A stretch of 64,000 nucleotides of DNA from positions 1-64,000 of the forward strand of contig SNVD02002680.1 in NCBI GenBank assembly GCA_013180625.2, written 5' to 3'. Shown here in pieces: positions 34,235 through 48,000 of this stretch (positions are counted from its first letter, which is position 1; the number at the start of each line of letters is the position of its first letter). The notes beneath the pieces were generated by a model. It was not told the DNA's origin. It saw only the letters and a program-made list of their open reading frames with translations, and searched no databases. The translations under genes and the position numbers were made by a program. This stretch comes from Boswellia sacra. Its lineage: Eukaryota; Streptophyta; Magnoliopsida; Sapindales; Burseraceae.

Positions 34235-36205
34235 AGGCATGTTGTTAATTTATTATCTTACCTTATTACCTTACGAAGCGGATGTAGTAATGCGAGATTC
34301 ATGCACAAATGTTATTCTATGCATGTTGTGTTGTGTTTGCTGTATTGGAGATGTAGAAAAGCACAGAAGTTTAAATTTTTTTATTTTTGTTATTTTTTTC
34401 TTTTTATTGTAAATGGTGTCCCAGGCATGTGTACATTCAGTTTTAGCCAAGTTTCTTCGTCTAGTAATGGTGATTAACTTCCATCGTCAATGGAATTTTA
34501 GTGAAGACCTGCATTGATGAGCGCACTTAAACTTATTTTATGTGACTTTGATTGGAATTACATAGTTGCTATTTTATAGACACTTATTCCACTCATTTGC
34601 TTCTGATGTAAGGTATAATTAGTTGTTGCTCCACTAATGGTCGTCTCGCTAGGCAAAAGAGTGTATTAGTTGCGTTGTCATCAACAGAGTTGAAGAGGTT
34701 AACTTTTGAAATGTAATGATTTTTCCAATGGTAGAACCAGAGGGAGTTTTTGTTTTCTTTAATAGCCATAAAACGTTAATAAGGGTCAATGCATGCACAA
34801 TTGATTTTACCTAAGCCAAAGGCTATTCTTGCTGCAATCCTCACTCGGTCCATCCTTCGTGCAAGGCCACAAACCTATCATATGGAGTTACAATTAAAAG
34901 TTGTATCAGTGTGTTTGGGCTTTCCATTGCACAGAAGCGCTACCTGGATGTAAAAGACTTCATGCAATTGCGAAAACATAAATGGTAGATGACTGAAGCT
35001 TATATTTTAAGGCGAATCGAAATTGGGATTTTACAGTTATGACCTAGTGCATAGAAGTCGTTACTAAGTAAATGAAAGTTGTTACGCAAGTGGTAAATGA
35101 GCCTATCTACACTCCACAAGTGCTACGAATATTTCGACCTTCTTTCTGGTCACTTTTTAATTAACAACATTTACAATACCTACTTCTGCAAAACTTTGCA
35201 TTCTAAACCTCCATCAAAATGAGAATATATCATTCCCCAACGTTTGTCAGTACCCAGAAGTAATTTGTGGTAGCTGCCTGTTAGCAGCTGATTTGTACAA
35301 AAACTGAGAGAAGGGCAAAAGTAATGGAACAACCACTGCGAATTCTTCACAACGACATCCAATATAACGAACCAGACAGGCCATTATGAAAGTCTATGTC
35401 TTCAATACCAACTACAGAAAACGTGCACGGCCCCATATTAGTCCGGAGACCTATTGGTAATAGCTGTCTTGCTCCTCTATCTGTGACAAAAGAAGCACAT
35501 AGTTAGCAGTGATCCTGGTGATGCAAATTTGGCAGAGACGATGAACACAAAAACATTCTGAAATTGTGGGTACTAACTCATAAACAATTACAGCTTTCAG
35601 TAAGACACCTTAGAATGGATGTAATTCATTTGTTTCAGCTTACTATAATTACATGCTAACGCACTAATAATTGTTCTCTCTATACTATATTTCACCAACA
35701 TTTCTAATGCCTGTATATATACCCTGCGAAAGACCACTACTGCTCCGGCCAAAGTCAATGTCATAAGTTGTACAAATCATTTCACATTCCTAACTATTTC
35801 AATTTACTTTAAACTAGGACTGCAACGACATGTTTCGACGACATTCATTCCCTTAACATAATTTTTAGGTTTTAAAATACTACAACTCATGCAGAAACCA
35901 TACTCCTTTCCCTTTAGTTTAAACAGTGACATGCTTTGTATATAAAATAACTCATATATTATGCAGAGTGCACCATCTGATGATGTCCTGGTTTTGTAAT
36001 TCTTCAGTGGCCTACAGAAATTCTCAAATCTGCATATTGCCCTTACCCATATTCCAGGGCGTGTTATAGTCCGTAGCTTGGCCAACCCAATGACCATCCC
36101 TTTTATAACCATGATCAGCCATCACATAAAAATCTTTAACTTTACCGATATTGGGCTGCAATCCTGTGAAGTCAGAAAAATAACTTCGATCTCATGCATC
36201 CAGAT
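34235..36205. other. intergenic between Ulp1 copy A and the FAR1 transposase
   Basis: No domain was recognised on either strand. The right part, 35100-36200, is presumably 3' flank of the minus-strand transposase gene. Minus-strand frames at 35180-35362 and 35804-36112 show nothing recognisable. Confidence 0.45.
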
Positions 36206-38480
36206 CTAGTGAACAATATTTTCATACTCCATGTCATCTTCCCCATAATGTTGTTCATATTGTTCTACTTCGCCCCCTTTCGTCCTTCTGTCCGAAATAA
36301 CTCTTTTTTTACATGTAGTCTTTGTATGGCTGACATGCCTACATCTCCCATACCATCGAGGCCTTTTTTTCTTGAATACTTGACCTGGTTCCCACGTGTC
36401 AGTATTTTTGATAACAGGGGGTCCTTGACCTTCTCTGTAACCCTTCTTTCTCTTTCCCTGGATACTTCTTCTTTTCCACATCCATCAGCTGTTTTGCCCT
36501 CATGGTTATATTATGTAAACATGCCACTGCCTCTTTGTAATCTTCATCGGTCCGGGCTGTAAATTGCCACATTTTTTTACTAGTTGCCAATGCTCCTACC
36601 CTCGCCATTTTTGTTTCCATCCATGACTTATTAATGTTTCTACCTAGCCAAATCCAATTTAACTTTGCTGTCTTCGTCCACCTTGCCAAAATCATGCACG
36701 GTGGAATTGCTTCCATGTGTTCTGCCTTTATTACACAAAATATATGTCTACATGGGATGCCTGTGCCCTCCATTAATTTGCAGGAGCATTCCATTAGGTT
36801 GTTGATACGGTGGTACACAACAGTCCACCTCTTACTGCGGTCTTAAAATTTGATGATCTTATACATCATCCCGCTAACATATGCAGCTCTATCATTCAAA
36901 ATTATATTACCTTCCCCACTTATCTCTGCCTGTACTAGGGAGAAAATATTTCTCATGTACACTTTTCTAGGTTGCTCCTCAAATTTTGTAGATGATTCAC
37001 CAAGATTGGGTCACAATATTGACTGTTGAAATCATCTTCTGCCTCTGTATTTCACATCCTATCCACCGCCCTCTCCACTTGCTTATACACCTCTAAGAAT
37101 GATAACTTGACCTTGAGGTATCGGTTGATGAAAGCATTTGTGCTCTCACACCTTTGCGTACTATGTTGACCAGTAAAAAAAAGTCCCTTCATAAATGCCT
37201 TAGCCCATAACTTCCTCTGCTAGTTTAATTTATTTGTCCATATGTTGCCTTCCAGACCTTGCTTCTCTATCAATCTTTTCCATTTTAGTTCAAATTCATC
37301 AACTGTAATGTTTGCGGCCATAAGTTTAGCTAGCTTGCCCTTGAATATGACATCACTGATGTTTTTCTATGCATTCCTCCCCAAATGCCAACAACAAAGT
37401 TGGTGCATTGCCTTAGCCATTAGGGATTCAATTGCCATCTTCATTGACTTGTCCCTATCAAGTAATTACCCCTTTCGGCTGTTTGTTACTCATTGCCTTT
37501 AAGAATTGGGTTAGTAGCCATGTGTATGACTCTTTTGTCTCGTCTGAGAGCATGCCAACACCGAAAATAGTCGTCTTCCTATGGTGGTTTACTCCAACGA
37601 GCAGTACTAGTGGACAATTGTATTTATTTGTTTTGTACATAGCATCAAACCCTACCACATCACTGAACACTCGATAATCCCCCTGAGCTCCACTGTCACT
37701 CCAGAACAAGTCTTTCATTACGTTTTCTGCATCAACTCTATACTCAAAGAATAAACCTGGATCAACATCCTTTTTGACATGGACATAATTGAGCAAGCTT
37801 TGAGCCTCGCCATCTCCAACAGCTAGCCGCAGTTCTTTATCCATCTTATTTTGTAGATCTTTTCTTATGAACCTAACATTCTCATACCCATTAGCCATTG
37901 CCACCATGTAATCCATTGCTTTTGAAGTGTTAACCCCAACGTTCCTTAACCCATTCGCTAATGCATAATCCCCTTTATCAACCTTGCGACGAGATCTTAG
38001 AAAATGCACATCATACAAAAAAGCCATAATGTGAGAATGACTATCATTAAACTCCGTCACCTCCCAAACCCCTGTGACCTTCTTAAAATTCACTTTGAAT
38101 GTCGCCTTGCAACCTACCCGGGTCAAGGCTCTAGGTCGTCGCCCTCATTTGCCCTATTCTAACCACTTATCTCTCCTGTACCCCTTACTAGCACATACCC
38201 ATCGCCTAATGGTGTAGTTGCCTTCCTTGTCTTTGCGCATGACATCCTTTCTAACACTAAATCCCCTCTTCAATGCATGCTTCGTATAAAACATCTCTGC
38301 CTCCTCTAACGTCTTAAACTGTATTGAATGCACTTCCCTCTCACCATCCGATTGTTCAAGTCCATCGCTTGTAGCGTTGAAGCTGCCTTGCATTTGTTTA
38401 TCGCAAAACAAAGCATCCATGTCCTTTGTCAGAATGACCCTTCGTTTTACCCTCTGTTTCCCCAACCCTTCAACTATCAC
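36206..38480 (-). pseudogene. FAR1/MURA-type Mutator-like transposase, degenerate
   Basis: The minus strand encodes, in order, a FAR1-type DNA-binding domain (38480-38100; FKTLEEAEMFYTKHA, RRWVCASKGYR, then TRVGCKATF and SHSH), a MULE transposase domain (37900-37050), a SWIM zinc finger (CSCKLMEGTGIPCRH, about 36740-36785) and a C-terminal zinc knuckle (CRHVSHTKTTC, about 36320-36360). The DDE triad is readable: D in VGFDAMYKTN, D in DRDKSMK, where one extra T near 37467 shifts the frame, and E in QRCESTNAF. Stops occur near 38154, 37360, 37215 and 37060, and the C-terminus sits in another frame. Known relatives bind the element ends and cut and paste it; FAR1 itself is a domesticated member. 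This copy is dead. Confidence 0.88.
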
Positions 38481-39315
38481 CGAACCAACAGTTGTTAGCT
38501 TGTGCTCCCATGTCTGTCTCCCCTTTATTCATATAGGAATCGTAGATTGGCCCCAGGCACTCGTCTACCCCCATCAACTCTGACTTAATTGAGGCGATCC
38601 CAGGTTTGGTTTCCATTGTCGTGCTCGTGTGTTTCCTTCCTACCTCTAATTACTACCATCAAGCCATTTCATTACAGGCACGTTTGTAGAGGGCAAATAT
38701 TTTTTCAAATTCCTGTATGCTTGTTCTCTCTACCTGCACAATGGTTAATGAAATTGACGCACACACTTGAATAACTTACTATCCCTCTAATTAAGCTTCT
38801 ACACGGGCTTCACCTACTGAGTGCACACGAAATATCTATTATCCTCCTCTGATGACTTCTTCATATCAATTGGTGGATTGAGTCCTACTCTAGTCTAGCT
38901 GCTGCATTTGCCATGTCTCCACAACAGATGGTAGTGGACATATGGTCTTCAATTTGGAGTGCAATTTTTTCCCAAAAATAGGCAGTCACTTTTGTTGTTA
39001 GCCTTTCCCGCTAACAAGAAAGTTTCAATTTCCCCTCCATTTTTGCCCGCCACCCATTCAATGACTATTCCTATTTCCTACTTTAAGTTCTTTTTTTATT
39101 TGCCCTAACGTTTTGCTGGATTCCACCACTTCTTTTTTTGTAACAATTACTCTCTGCCAATGACACAACCCATATCCCCTATTTATTACTATATTCGAAA
39201 TTTGGTTATATATCCCAAAATACTACCTCATTATTTACATCTATATACTTAATGTTCGTGTAATATACGGTCTTACTCTACGACCATACCTACATTTTAG
39301 TAATGTTCAATTACT

Positions 39316-39615
39316 TGGTTATATATAATCATTTAACAAACCCTATAAACTCCTGCAATTTAAATTGTCAAATTAAAATACAAAAATGGTTATATAATCA
39401 TTTAACAGACCGTATAAAATGATGATATTACTTCACATGTGGTACATAGTTCAACTCCGGCAATTTAAATTGTCAAGTTAAAATACTAAAATGGTTATAT
39501 AATCATTTAACAGACTGTATAAACTGACGATATTACTTCACATGTAGTACATAGTTCAACTCATGCAATTTAAAATGTCAAGTTAAAATGCAAAATTGTC
39601 CATATAATCATTTTA
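39316..39615. repeat. AT-rich tandem repeat, about 105 bp period
   Basis: The phrase tggttatataatcatttaac recurs at 39316 (variant), 39387, 39492 and, diverged, near 39597, each followed by aaactc...caatttaaattgtcaa.ttaaaat. Two units of about 105 bp and partial flanking ones are present. Confidence 0.8.
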
Positions 39616-40109
39616 TAGTACCACTCATATAATTAATACAAAATACTATGCAATTACAACTTCGCCATTACATGGGAAGTAATTCAAAATTTTATTCAAA
39701 CCAATAGCATTTGCCCTTTAAAAAGTGGAGCATGTATGCTACAATAAATCAACTATTTAAAGAACAAGCCAACTATCGTTTTGTAGCCAACTGCTTCACT
39801 TTTGTCATTCACATACTTTGCTGACACAAACTAGCATAACATTGGACAGAAAAATATATTAAAAATAGGCGAAGAACAAAGAAACCTAGATGGGATCTTA
39901 TATGAAGTTTGAGGATATAAAAATTGTTTCTGGGTTGGGTTGGGTAGGGGTTTGTTTAAGAGTAAATTTTGAGAATATTAATAAGAACAATTAATAAATA
40001 ATAAAATTGTAAATTGAAATTTCTGTCTAAGTTGGAGACGCTAATTGAGATGTCTACCATGTTAAATTTATTTACTTATTTATTTCAACCCATTGAATAT
40101 AACATTTCA

Positions 40110-40490
40110 TATTAACATGTATTTTACTTAATTACCTCAGTTTGTTAAATCAAAAGGAAACAAAAACCGTTAGATAGAGTTGAGTCCTACAAAATTATTA
40201 AATCAATGTATTGCATTGATATAAACCCATAAAAGGCTTTCTGCCTCATATTAGGGCAAAGTTGAGGGAAGGTTAATGATATTATCTCAATACCCCAGTT
40301 AATGTTAACATTTAATTTACTTACTAAACGGCATCTGTTAAATCAAAAGGAAATGAAAATTGTTACTTGGAGTTCAGTGATACAAAATTGTTATAGTTTG
40401 ATATCGCGTTGATATAAACCCATAAGAGGCTTTTCGCGTGATATTAGCGCCGAGTTTAGGAGAGATTAATGATATTATTCATCACATTTA
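40110..40490. repeat. diverged tandem duplication, about 184 bp
   Basis: Both halves contain tttactta.t...tgttaaatcaaaaggaaa, then tacaaaattrtta, then gatataaacccataa.aggctt and end with taatgatattat. The second copy is offset by about 184 bp. Identity is moderate, so the duplication is old. Confidence 0.75.
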
Positions 40491-42099
40491 TCTATAGCTA
40501 TGCAAAGCTGTGATATAAATCAATGAAAATGTTTTGGGTGCATTAAATTTGGGCCTTGTTTCATCTTCAGGATGGTGGTGGTACAGTTGTCGAAGTGGTG
40601 GGTTAATTTCACATACGGAGTTCCACTTACCTTAAACAAAATATTTCACAATTTTTTCCTTTCGTACGACTAAGTCAATTTTCAATTTCAATTTCAATTT
40701 TTTTCACTGGTACCCCTTTCGTTACCCATTGACAAAGTCCATTACATTACTGGCTCGTTAGATTATCGAAGTTGTAATGTTATTGGCACATTACTTTAAC
40801 CATGGGACATATTATGCGGGCAGTGTCTCTTTTCATGCACCAAAATTGGTCACGTGATAGTTTTATTGTGATATTCCGAACGTGTAAATTTGATTGGTTC
40901 CTTTGCTGAACATTGAAACAGGCAAGTATGCCATCCACCTGTGAATCATATCACGAATTAATACATGATATTTGCTATTCATAACTCTACTTTCGGCACG
41001 CCATTAATATTGCATGGTAGCCATGCTGTTGAACATATATACTTTTCTTTACTAACATTACTGGACACGTCTTCACATGTAAATAATCATTACAACATCT
41101 CGTCTTACACATCAACCATTACAGATATTCATCCGTCTTGCATTTCATTTGTCTCCATCTCTGCATCATAACTTTCTATTCTTCCCATCATCTATTTTAA
41201 TATTGGATGAATTACGTCACAAATTCCTTCAAGGGCAACACCATTTATACAATGTTATACTACCACTTTTACGTTTTTTATGCACCGGTATTAGTATCTA
41301 CACTCGGTAAAAAGTTGGACAGTTTGCACAATACTATATTAATGCATGCAAGCAAGAGAAGGATATTTCTTCGAGCGTTAAAGTTATAGTACCATCAGCT
41401 CCATCACCATATTCATGCGCCTCCAAGATATGGGTGTGCTAACCAAATTTACACCACCGACATTTAACAGCTCCATCTACTTACCAATTATTTGTCACAT
41501 CTCCTCTTAAAGGATTAGAAGCAGTTCATTTAAATGTAGCTTTGCTGCAATGTCCCATGTATTAAAGTCAATTACAATAGTTTTTCGTCCGCGCCTCGCT
41601 TATGAAATAGTTTTCGGTTCTTCGTATTTCCTTTTAGTAAATTTGCGCAAATTATAATACTACAGATTTATGATTCACCATAATTATGAACCTCACTTTT
41701 GCGTCGTAGAGCTTCACAATAATTTAATACAACATCCAGCACGTTTATAGCAATAATGGCTTGGCTCCCACTTTCTTGCCAAAAAATGGCAACAAATGCG
41801 TGAATTTCAATTAACTCCACTTTCATGCACCATAATTTCTAAGCCACATGCCCCATTCATAACAAACCAAATGCAATTCAGTTTCACTATCTTATTCGGC
41901 CACCAACCCCAAAATAATAAAAACAAAAAAATGAACACAACGTCGACCTATCAATTATAACTTTTATAAAAAAACACACGTAAAACCAAATATTTCACCA
42001 CATACCACTTACGTACATAATAAACATTTTTTTACAATACTGCACAAATACCACACCGCTTTAAATGTCATGTACATAGTTTTTGTACATCCTGAAAAG

Positions 42100-43270
42100 A
42101 TCAAAATTTAAGATTAGGATGAACATTAAATCAGACTGACTTACATATTTTTATCTGTTTCTGATTTAAATCAGTCTTATATCGCTCATCCTTCTCAAAT
42201 TTTATACTATATTTGCATATATTTTTATCTATTTCTGATTTCTCCGTATATGTAACTCTCATCTACCCTGCAGCTCCTTACCTAATTACGATAAAAAACA
42301 GATAAAAGCATGTCATTTGTTAGAGTTTAGCCAGAGACCTCATATAAGTTAACTCGAAACAATACATAGACTTGTCATTATTTTCGAGCGATATGGAATA
42401 AACTCATGTGAAACAAAATATTTGAATATGAAGCAATTGGTCCTACCACTTAACTACCGACTAACCTTTTGTACACAACAGGATGGCATGTTCATGTCAG
42501 CCACATAAGAAAACGTTATGCAATAGACGAGTAATTTCATCTTCCTACTATTTCAGTATATTTGAGGGGATCGCCTGTAACCATCGACGGACACGGCTAT
42601 AAGTTGCCTAGTGGACCGGCGCATTACATCACAAGCTTTTGATACCCGTAATCAGGCCTCCACATTCACATGCTTTATACACCCCATAAGTTTATCATAT
42701 CAGGAACTCTTGCGTTCAAGCGTTTAATCTTCCCCCTGACTTGGCTTCGAGAATCATATTTTTTTGTGCCATGATATAGGCTCAATTGGCAGCTACATAA
42801 TATTTGTCCAGGCAGCGGCCGAATATTTCAAAAGGAGGAAATCTCCTCGTAACTCGACCACTAGTACAGCCATATGGTTAATGATGTAATTGTACATTGG
42901 AAACAACTTTTTTTATTTTCGCATTATGATGGGTCGGGCCACCAAATACATACATAATCTACGGTAAGTCTTTGTGCCGCCTACGTGGCTTAACAATATT
43001 ACACCACATACGCCCTGATATAAGAAATGACAACGCGTTCCATACCCAAACACGCCGAAGACATTATTTTCTTGTCCGTAAAAGGATTATCCTCCTGGAA
43101 TAAAATCTCAAACAAATCTCCTAAGGTAGGTCTCCAACCACATTCAGATAGACAGCGTGGTTCTAATTGTACTGTTTGTCGATCCACACATACTCTTGTG
43201 CGCAAGCTCAAATATGTTGCCCCTCACTCTAAGATATTGACAATTTGTTTATTTATTTTGTAGATCAAAG
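42100..43270 (-). repeat. duplicated segment of the Mutator-like region (copy 1)
   Basis: It shares with 46490-47900 the phrase cagactnacntacatatttttat...ctgttt...atccttct.aaa, an aaactcatgtg phrase 250 bp on, and, about 0.7 kb further, a weakly similar minus-strand peptide (GWRPTLGDLFEILF against GWTDDTMYEVFSML). The shared minus-strand gene, if any, is unknown to me and broken in both copies. Confidence 0.45.
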
Positions 43271-43956
43271 CTGCCTGTTTTCATCACGTTGCGGGGAAAA
43301 TATTAGGATTACCCTCTACTGTGTGCCAAAGATGTTACGCCCTATTTAACCCACGTGTCATCTACCGCAATTAAAAGGTCTACATTATCACATTGAAATG
43401 CACATCGAATCTATTGTTCAACTATTGTGCTCATGTTCCCCATGTCACAGATCCAACTTTTACTTCATATACTAACACAGTGCTACTGGATCATGGTCCT
43501 TTTACTTACGTTATAATTTTAAAATTATGTTATTAGAGATGCTTAACATTTATGACTCTTTTACCTTTACTTAGGCCCAAATTTTTTCCCATAATAATAA
43601 TATGATAATCAACAGTAACTTTAAGAAGTTTTAATATTAATCAAAATCTGATTCGTATTCCACTTGACTTGTTTAATCCCAATTCCATGATATCCCACAC
43701 AGTAGATATCATGGTATATTTCTGCATATACCGTAAGCCGTGAACATCATTATCATTCCTTATATCAGTGGCTTCACAGTACTTGGCCGGGCAAGCCTAT
43801 CCAACATCTGTAGCGTACATACTATTCATATTTCACTGGTACAGTTTCATACATAGGAATAATTATACATTCACACATATATAGTCAATATACACATATT
43901 GACTTTGTTCACACGTCGTTAGCCCATGCGATTGGACCTCGACAATTGAACCAAAT

Positions 43957-45013
43957 TCATTGCTGAGACGACGATGCCCTCATTTTTCTAATTTCTGCTA
44001 ATGTAGATGCACATATCTTCATAACACTTTCCACGTGTGTCGCACATTGTGCCTGCAACTCCCCTTCCATCTGCAACAATCTACGATCAACATCATTGTC
44101 TTCGTGAACCTCTTTCACTTGGTCGCTTATCGTAATAGGTTTATTTGTGGTACTCCCTCTTCCTCCCTCAACACCATTCCCCCCAGCGGTCGACCTACTC
44201 CTACTTCCCAAATTATATTCAACCGCATGTTGCCATGTTCCACTATCAGAAATGTTTATCCATGCTAAAAAAAAAATTTTGAACCACTTCTTTACAGTAT
44301 ATAGGAAATAGACATATACCAAATTATTACGTCTGTCATATACAATTAGTAACACTTTGAGGTAGTGGTTAGGTGTAACAATGAAATGTTCTTACTGTCC
44401 ATCGGGTGGAGGATTTCACCACTGTTGATACATATCGACGGACTGCTTCTCGATGCATCAATGCATGCAATATTTGATGAACTAGATGAAATATAATCCT
44501 CTAGTGCTTTCTTTGCCTCGGCCCTGGTACTGATAGCTTTGTCGATTACACCTGAATGCCTGTCTACACGCTTCCTTGCTTCCTCCCAGGTGTCGTAAAT
44601 GCCTTGTTCTCTTCCCTTAAAAACAACGTAACATTTCCCCTTACCCCGCATATCGCATGACCATCTGAAAACCTCGACATTTTTTAAATACTAAGGACCC
44701 AATTGTGGAACATGATTTTTAGTGAAATAATGTTGCAGTACTTACCATTAACTCCCATCACTAAGCCCAGCTTCACCTCCAACATAATGGATTTGCTTGC
44801 ACGATAATTACACAGCTTTACCCGTGCTATGGAGACAAATTTCGTTACTTTCACACCAACGCATGTGTTTATGGCTGTGTCATGGTCAGAGATCGTGCAC
44901 TGTATGAATAAATATAAGGATTTACATCCTCTCCTATTGTACACTCTGATGACTCCGTCTTCACGAAAGGCCATATCACGTGAAACTGTATGTTCGTACG
45001 AAGCCAAATCCAA
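43957..45013 (-). pseudogene. three-exon gene with RNase H1/viroplasmin-type domain
   Basis: Splice signals define exon 2 at 44396-44664 (acceptor ttttcag, donor gtaaga) and exon 3 at 44264-43957 (acceptor after a T run, stop at the end). Exon 1 ends at a good donor, G|gtaagt at 44746. Exon 2 encodes CYVVFKGREQGIYDTWEEA and AEAKKALEDYI, the fold known as the RNase H1 N-terminal hybrid-binding or caulimovirus viroplasmin domain, which in RNase H1 binds RNA/DNA hybrids. Exon 3 is a polar region (SRSRSTAGG..) ending in a helical stretch with LLQMEGELQAQ. No RNase H catalytic domain follows. Exons 2 and 3 look open; exon 1 is uncertain, and I cannot confirm an intact start. Confidence 0.6.
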
Positions 45014-48000
45014 CTCTATCGGTCAGGAAATCTATTTGTTTAAGCGTTTAACTTCGTCTGCCAGGCTGGCCACGTGCTTCCTGACCTTGCTTCTAGTCCA
45101 CGTCTACATCGACAGTGCATTATCTCTGTTGCCCTTCACATCGATGGTTGCGTGAACGACAAGAACTATGATGTCACCCATTGTATTAATTACACTCACG
45201 CTACCTATACTGACCTTCACGAGAATGCGAAGCTAATCCCCTAATAACAATAAATCTCGACTGCGGTATCATAACTTGGTGCTGTCTTTATCCACACTGT
45301 CATTGGCATCACTAGATGAGGGATTGGGAAATTTGTCCCAACATATGGTAATGCCCTTTCCCCTAACTCCCAACTGCACCACAGGGTGCCCCAACGTACA
45401 TGGCTTTTTCGAAGGTGTAACATGATGATACTTAATTTCGAAGATCATGGATTAGAGGGGCGTTGGCTAAAACCACGTGCACCAACCACACTATTTTGGG
45501 TTGCTAAAAAAACTCAAGCTGTTTGTGGTCTCTCTACCTTAACACTTTACATTCAATGTGATGTTGCATTCCTCCTCACGGGTATAGAGCAGTTAACACA
45601 TTCATACATTTAGAAGCATTGCAGTGTTTTTCCTTGACACTCTTACAACCCATGCTACCTTAAATACGTGCATGGGTGTACTTCGACCTAAGCAGTTACA
45701 GTGTCACTGGTGAGTATCGCAACTACAATTGAGTCCTACTTACATCCTGCAGTAGAAGCACTATAAGTGTTTCACATTGGACTCGGATGGAAGGGTGTGC
45801 ATACAATGCTGCACATACGGCGTTCAGGTTAATAATACTATAATTCATTCAAGCTAACGTCTACCCTATGTAAGGACACACCTATTTTGCTGATATTTCC
45901 TCTATTGTCTACACACATTAATTAAGATTATAACCAAATATATGTCCTCGATTTTGACAATGTCAACACCAGTTATTCATTTGTGGGACTGTCTACTAAT
46001 TGTTTGATGAATTTATTATACTCAAACCTGGTGGTTGTGTTAATGAACATTGTCCCCAATTCTATAAAATCATGATACATTATTGATGTATGTTTCGTAG
46101 CAATTCTAACCCAACGTTAAAGTTAAATATTTACATCACAATGTTTTCTCGCAAAAACCTTCCCTCAAGTGGCCGCTATAGCTTTAGAAGGAAGCTCGGC
46201 TCAGCACTTCCCACTGACCTTCCTTGTAGTCCATGTAAGGCATCTGCGTTCTAACATGCTAGGGTCGTATCCCCATATCACCTCACTCGTTGACGTTATT
46301 ACACCAGATGAAAATGTTATACAGTGGACGAAAACAGCATTTCCATAACGATCATTTCGTTTATATAACTTTCACCATTACAACTGCTTTAAAAGCTTTA
46401 AATATATACATTTGTAATTATATCATTAGTGAATTCGATAAATCTTCAAATAAATAAAAACATTTTATAAATATACATCATGAAATGGTGGAGAATGAAA
46501 TTTACTAAAGACATGATATCAGACTAACGTACATATTTTTATTCGTATCTGTTTTATAAATATCTGATATCATTAATCCTTCTTAAAATTTCAAACATAT
46601 ATTTTTGTATTTTTACCCTTATATGTTCTACAGTGATGGTTACCTTAGTCGACTGCATCACAAATTGACCTGTACAAGAGTAAGATGATGCATTAATAAC
46701 TTTTAAGCCAAATATAGTATAACGACGAACTTCAATATTACATAAGCCGAAGGTGCTCCTATTCGCTAAATTTCCATAACGGTAGATATTCGACAAAACT
46801 CATGTGTGAGATAGAATGTTGCCTCTGGCAAAACACAACTACTCCTAACAAACCGAAGCTAAAACATATTACTAAACATCATGAAGACACACCTTTGTTT
46901 GTAATAGAGACAAATGAAATGGTATGAAATGAATAACTACCTTCTACTCCGCTAAGATACACGTAAGTTGCGTCCGTGGGAAGCATATTCACATCCCAAA
47001 TACGGCTTTCTCGTTGGAAAGGTTTATTTCGTTTACAACCATTCCAATCACCTACCTTAAATATATTGCCGTGGTTTTATAGCTTCCCACCAACGACATA
47101 CATATTTATATTACATTATGGGGCCACGACTGAATGGAAAATATAATTAACTTAGTTGGAAGTAGTTGAGGAGGCTTAACACAATCATTCATTGCAAAGG
47201 CAATCAGTCTGGATACTGAACATCGACTACATTTATGACAAACCTACCTTCAGTGCCTCGGGAATGCATAGAATAAAAGCATTCATAAGGACTAGGACCC
47301 TACTTGAGGATGTAATTTGGTCAACCATTACATTAGTAAAGGCCACGTGGGCTACATTCGTTTTACACATCACGCCCAATTAATGAAGGACGCTCCGCTA
47401 GCAGTAGAAGGATATCTGACTAAAATCTGACACAACATTGCAACGAGTGGATCACAAAAACATATGGTCGTGTTGAGATAATATTACTACTGGCGCATCT
47501 TCAATATATCTTCATGATGTTCGCGATGGTATTGGATGCGCTACTACTTACAATATCGGACTGTTACTACGATAATAGCTTCATGTAGTATCTACGACAA
47601 ACATAGCATGAATTGGGCAAGATATATAAACCGAGTTTGGGGATACTTTAAGTGGGACTAACATGGTACAAAAGTGAATATTGAATCCCCACGTCTAAGG
47701 GCTCCACGGGTATTAAGCCATTTCTGTTAACCCAACCCAACATACTAAAAACTTCATACATGGTGTCATCGGTCCAACCAATGAGGTCCCCGGTAGTGTT
47801 ATCCAACCTAACTTTGTAACTGCTACACCCTATGTTTATTTTGACATATCTGTACCAGGTTATCCATACATAAATGAAGGTACTAAAGACGTTAAACAAA
47901 ACCTTGAGTTTATAAACACTTTACGGCTGTGTAATGGGGTCGAAACTACCTTACCTTGATCAAACCAATAGGTTTATTTACAAAAAAATAACTGCTCATC

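Larger units (their letters stand above)
38481..43956. other. Mutator-like region, non-coding or unrecognised
   Basis: 38481-39000 is the 5' flank of the transposase gene. The phrase gagtcctactctagtctag.tgctgcatt at 38880 resembles gagtcccactatagtccaattgctgcatt at 30191, in the same orientation. AT-rich tandem repeats occupy 39316-39615 and a diverged duplication 40110-40490. From 42100 to 43270 lies one copy of a duplicated segment. I recognise no protein domain in this stretch. Confidence 0.45.
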
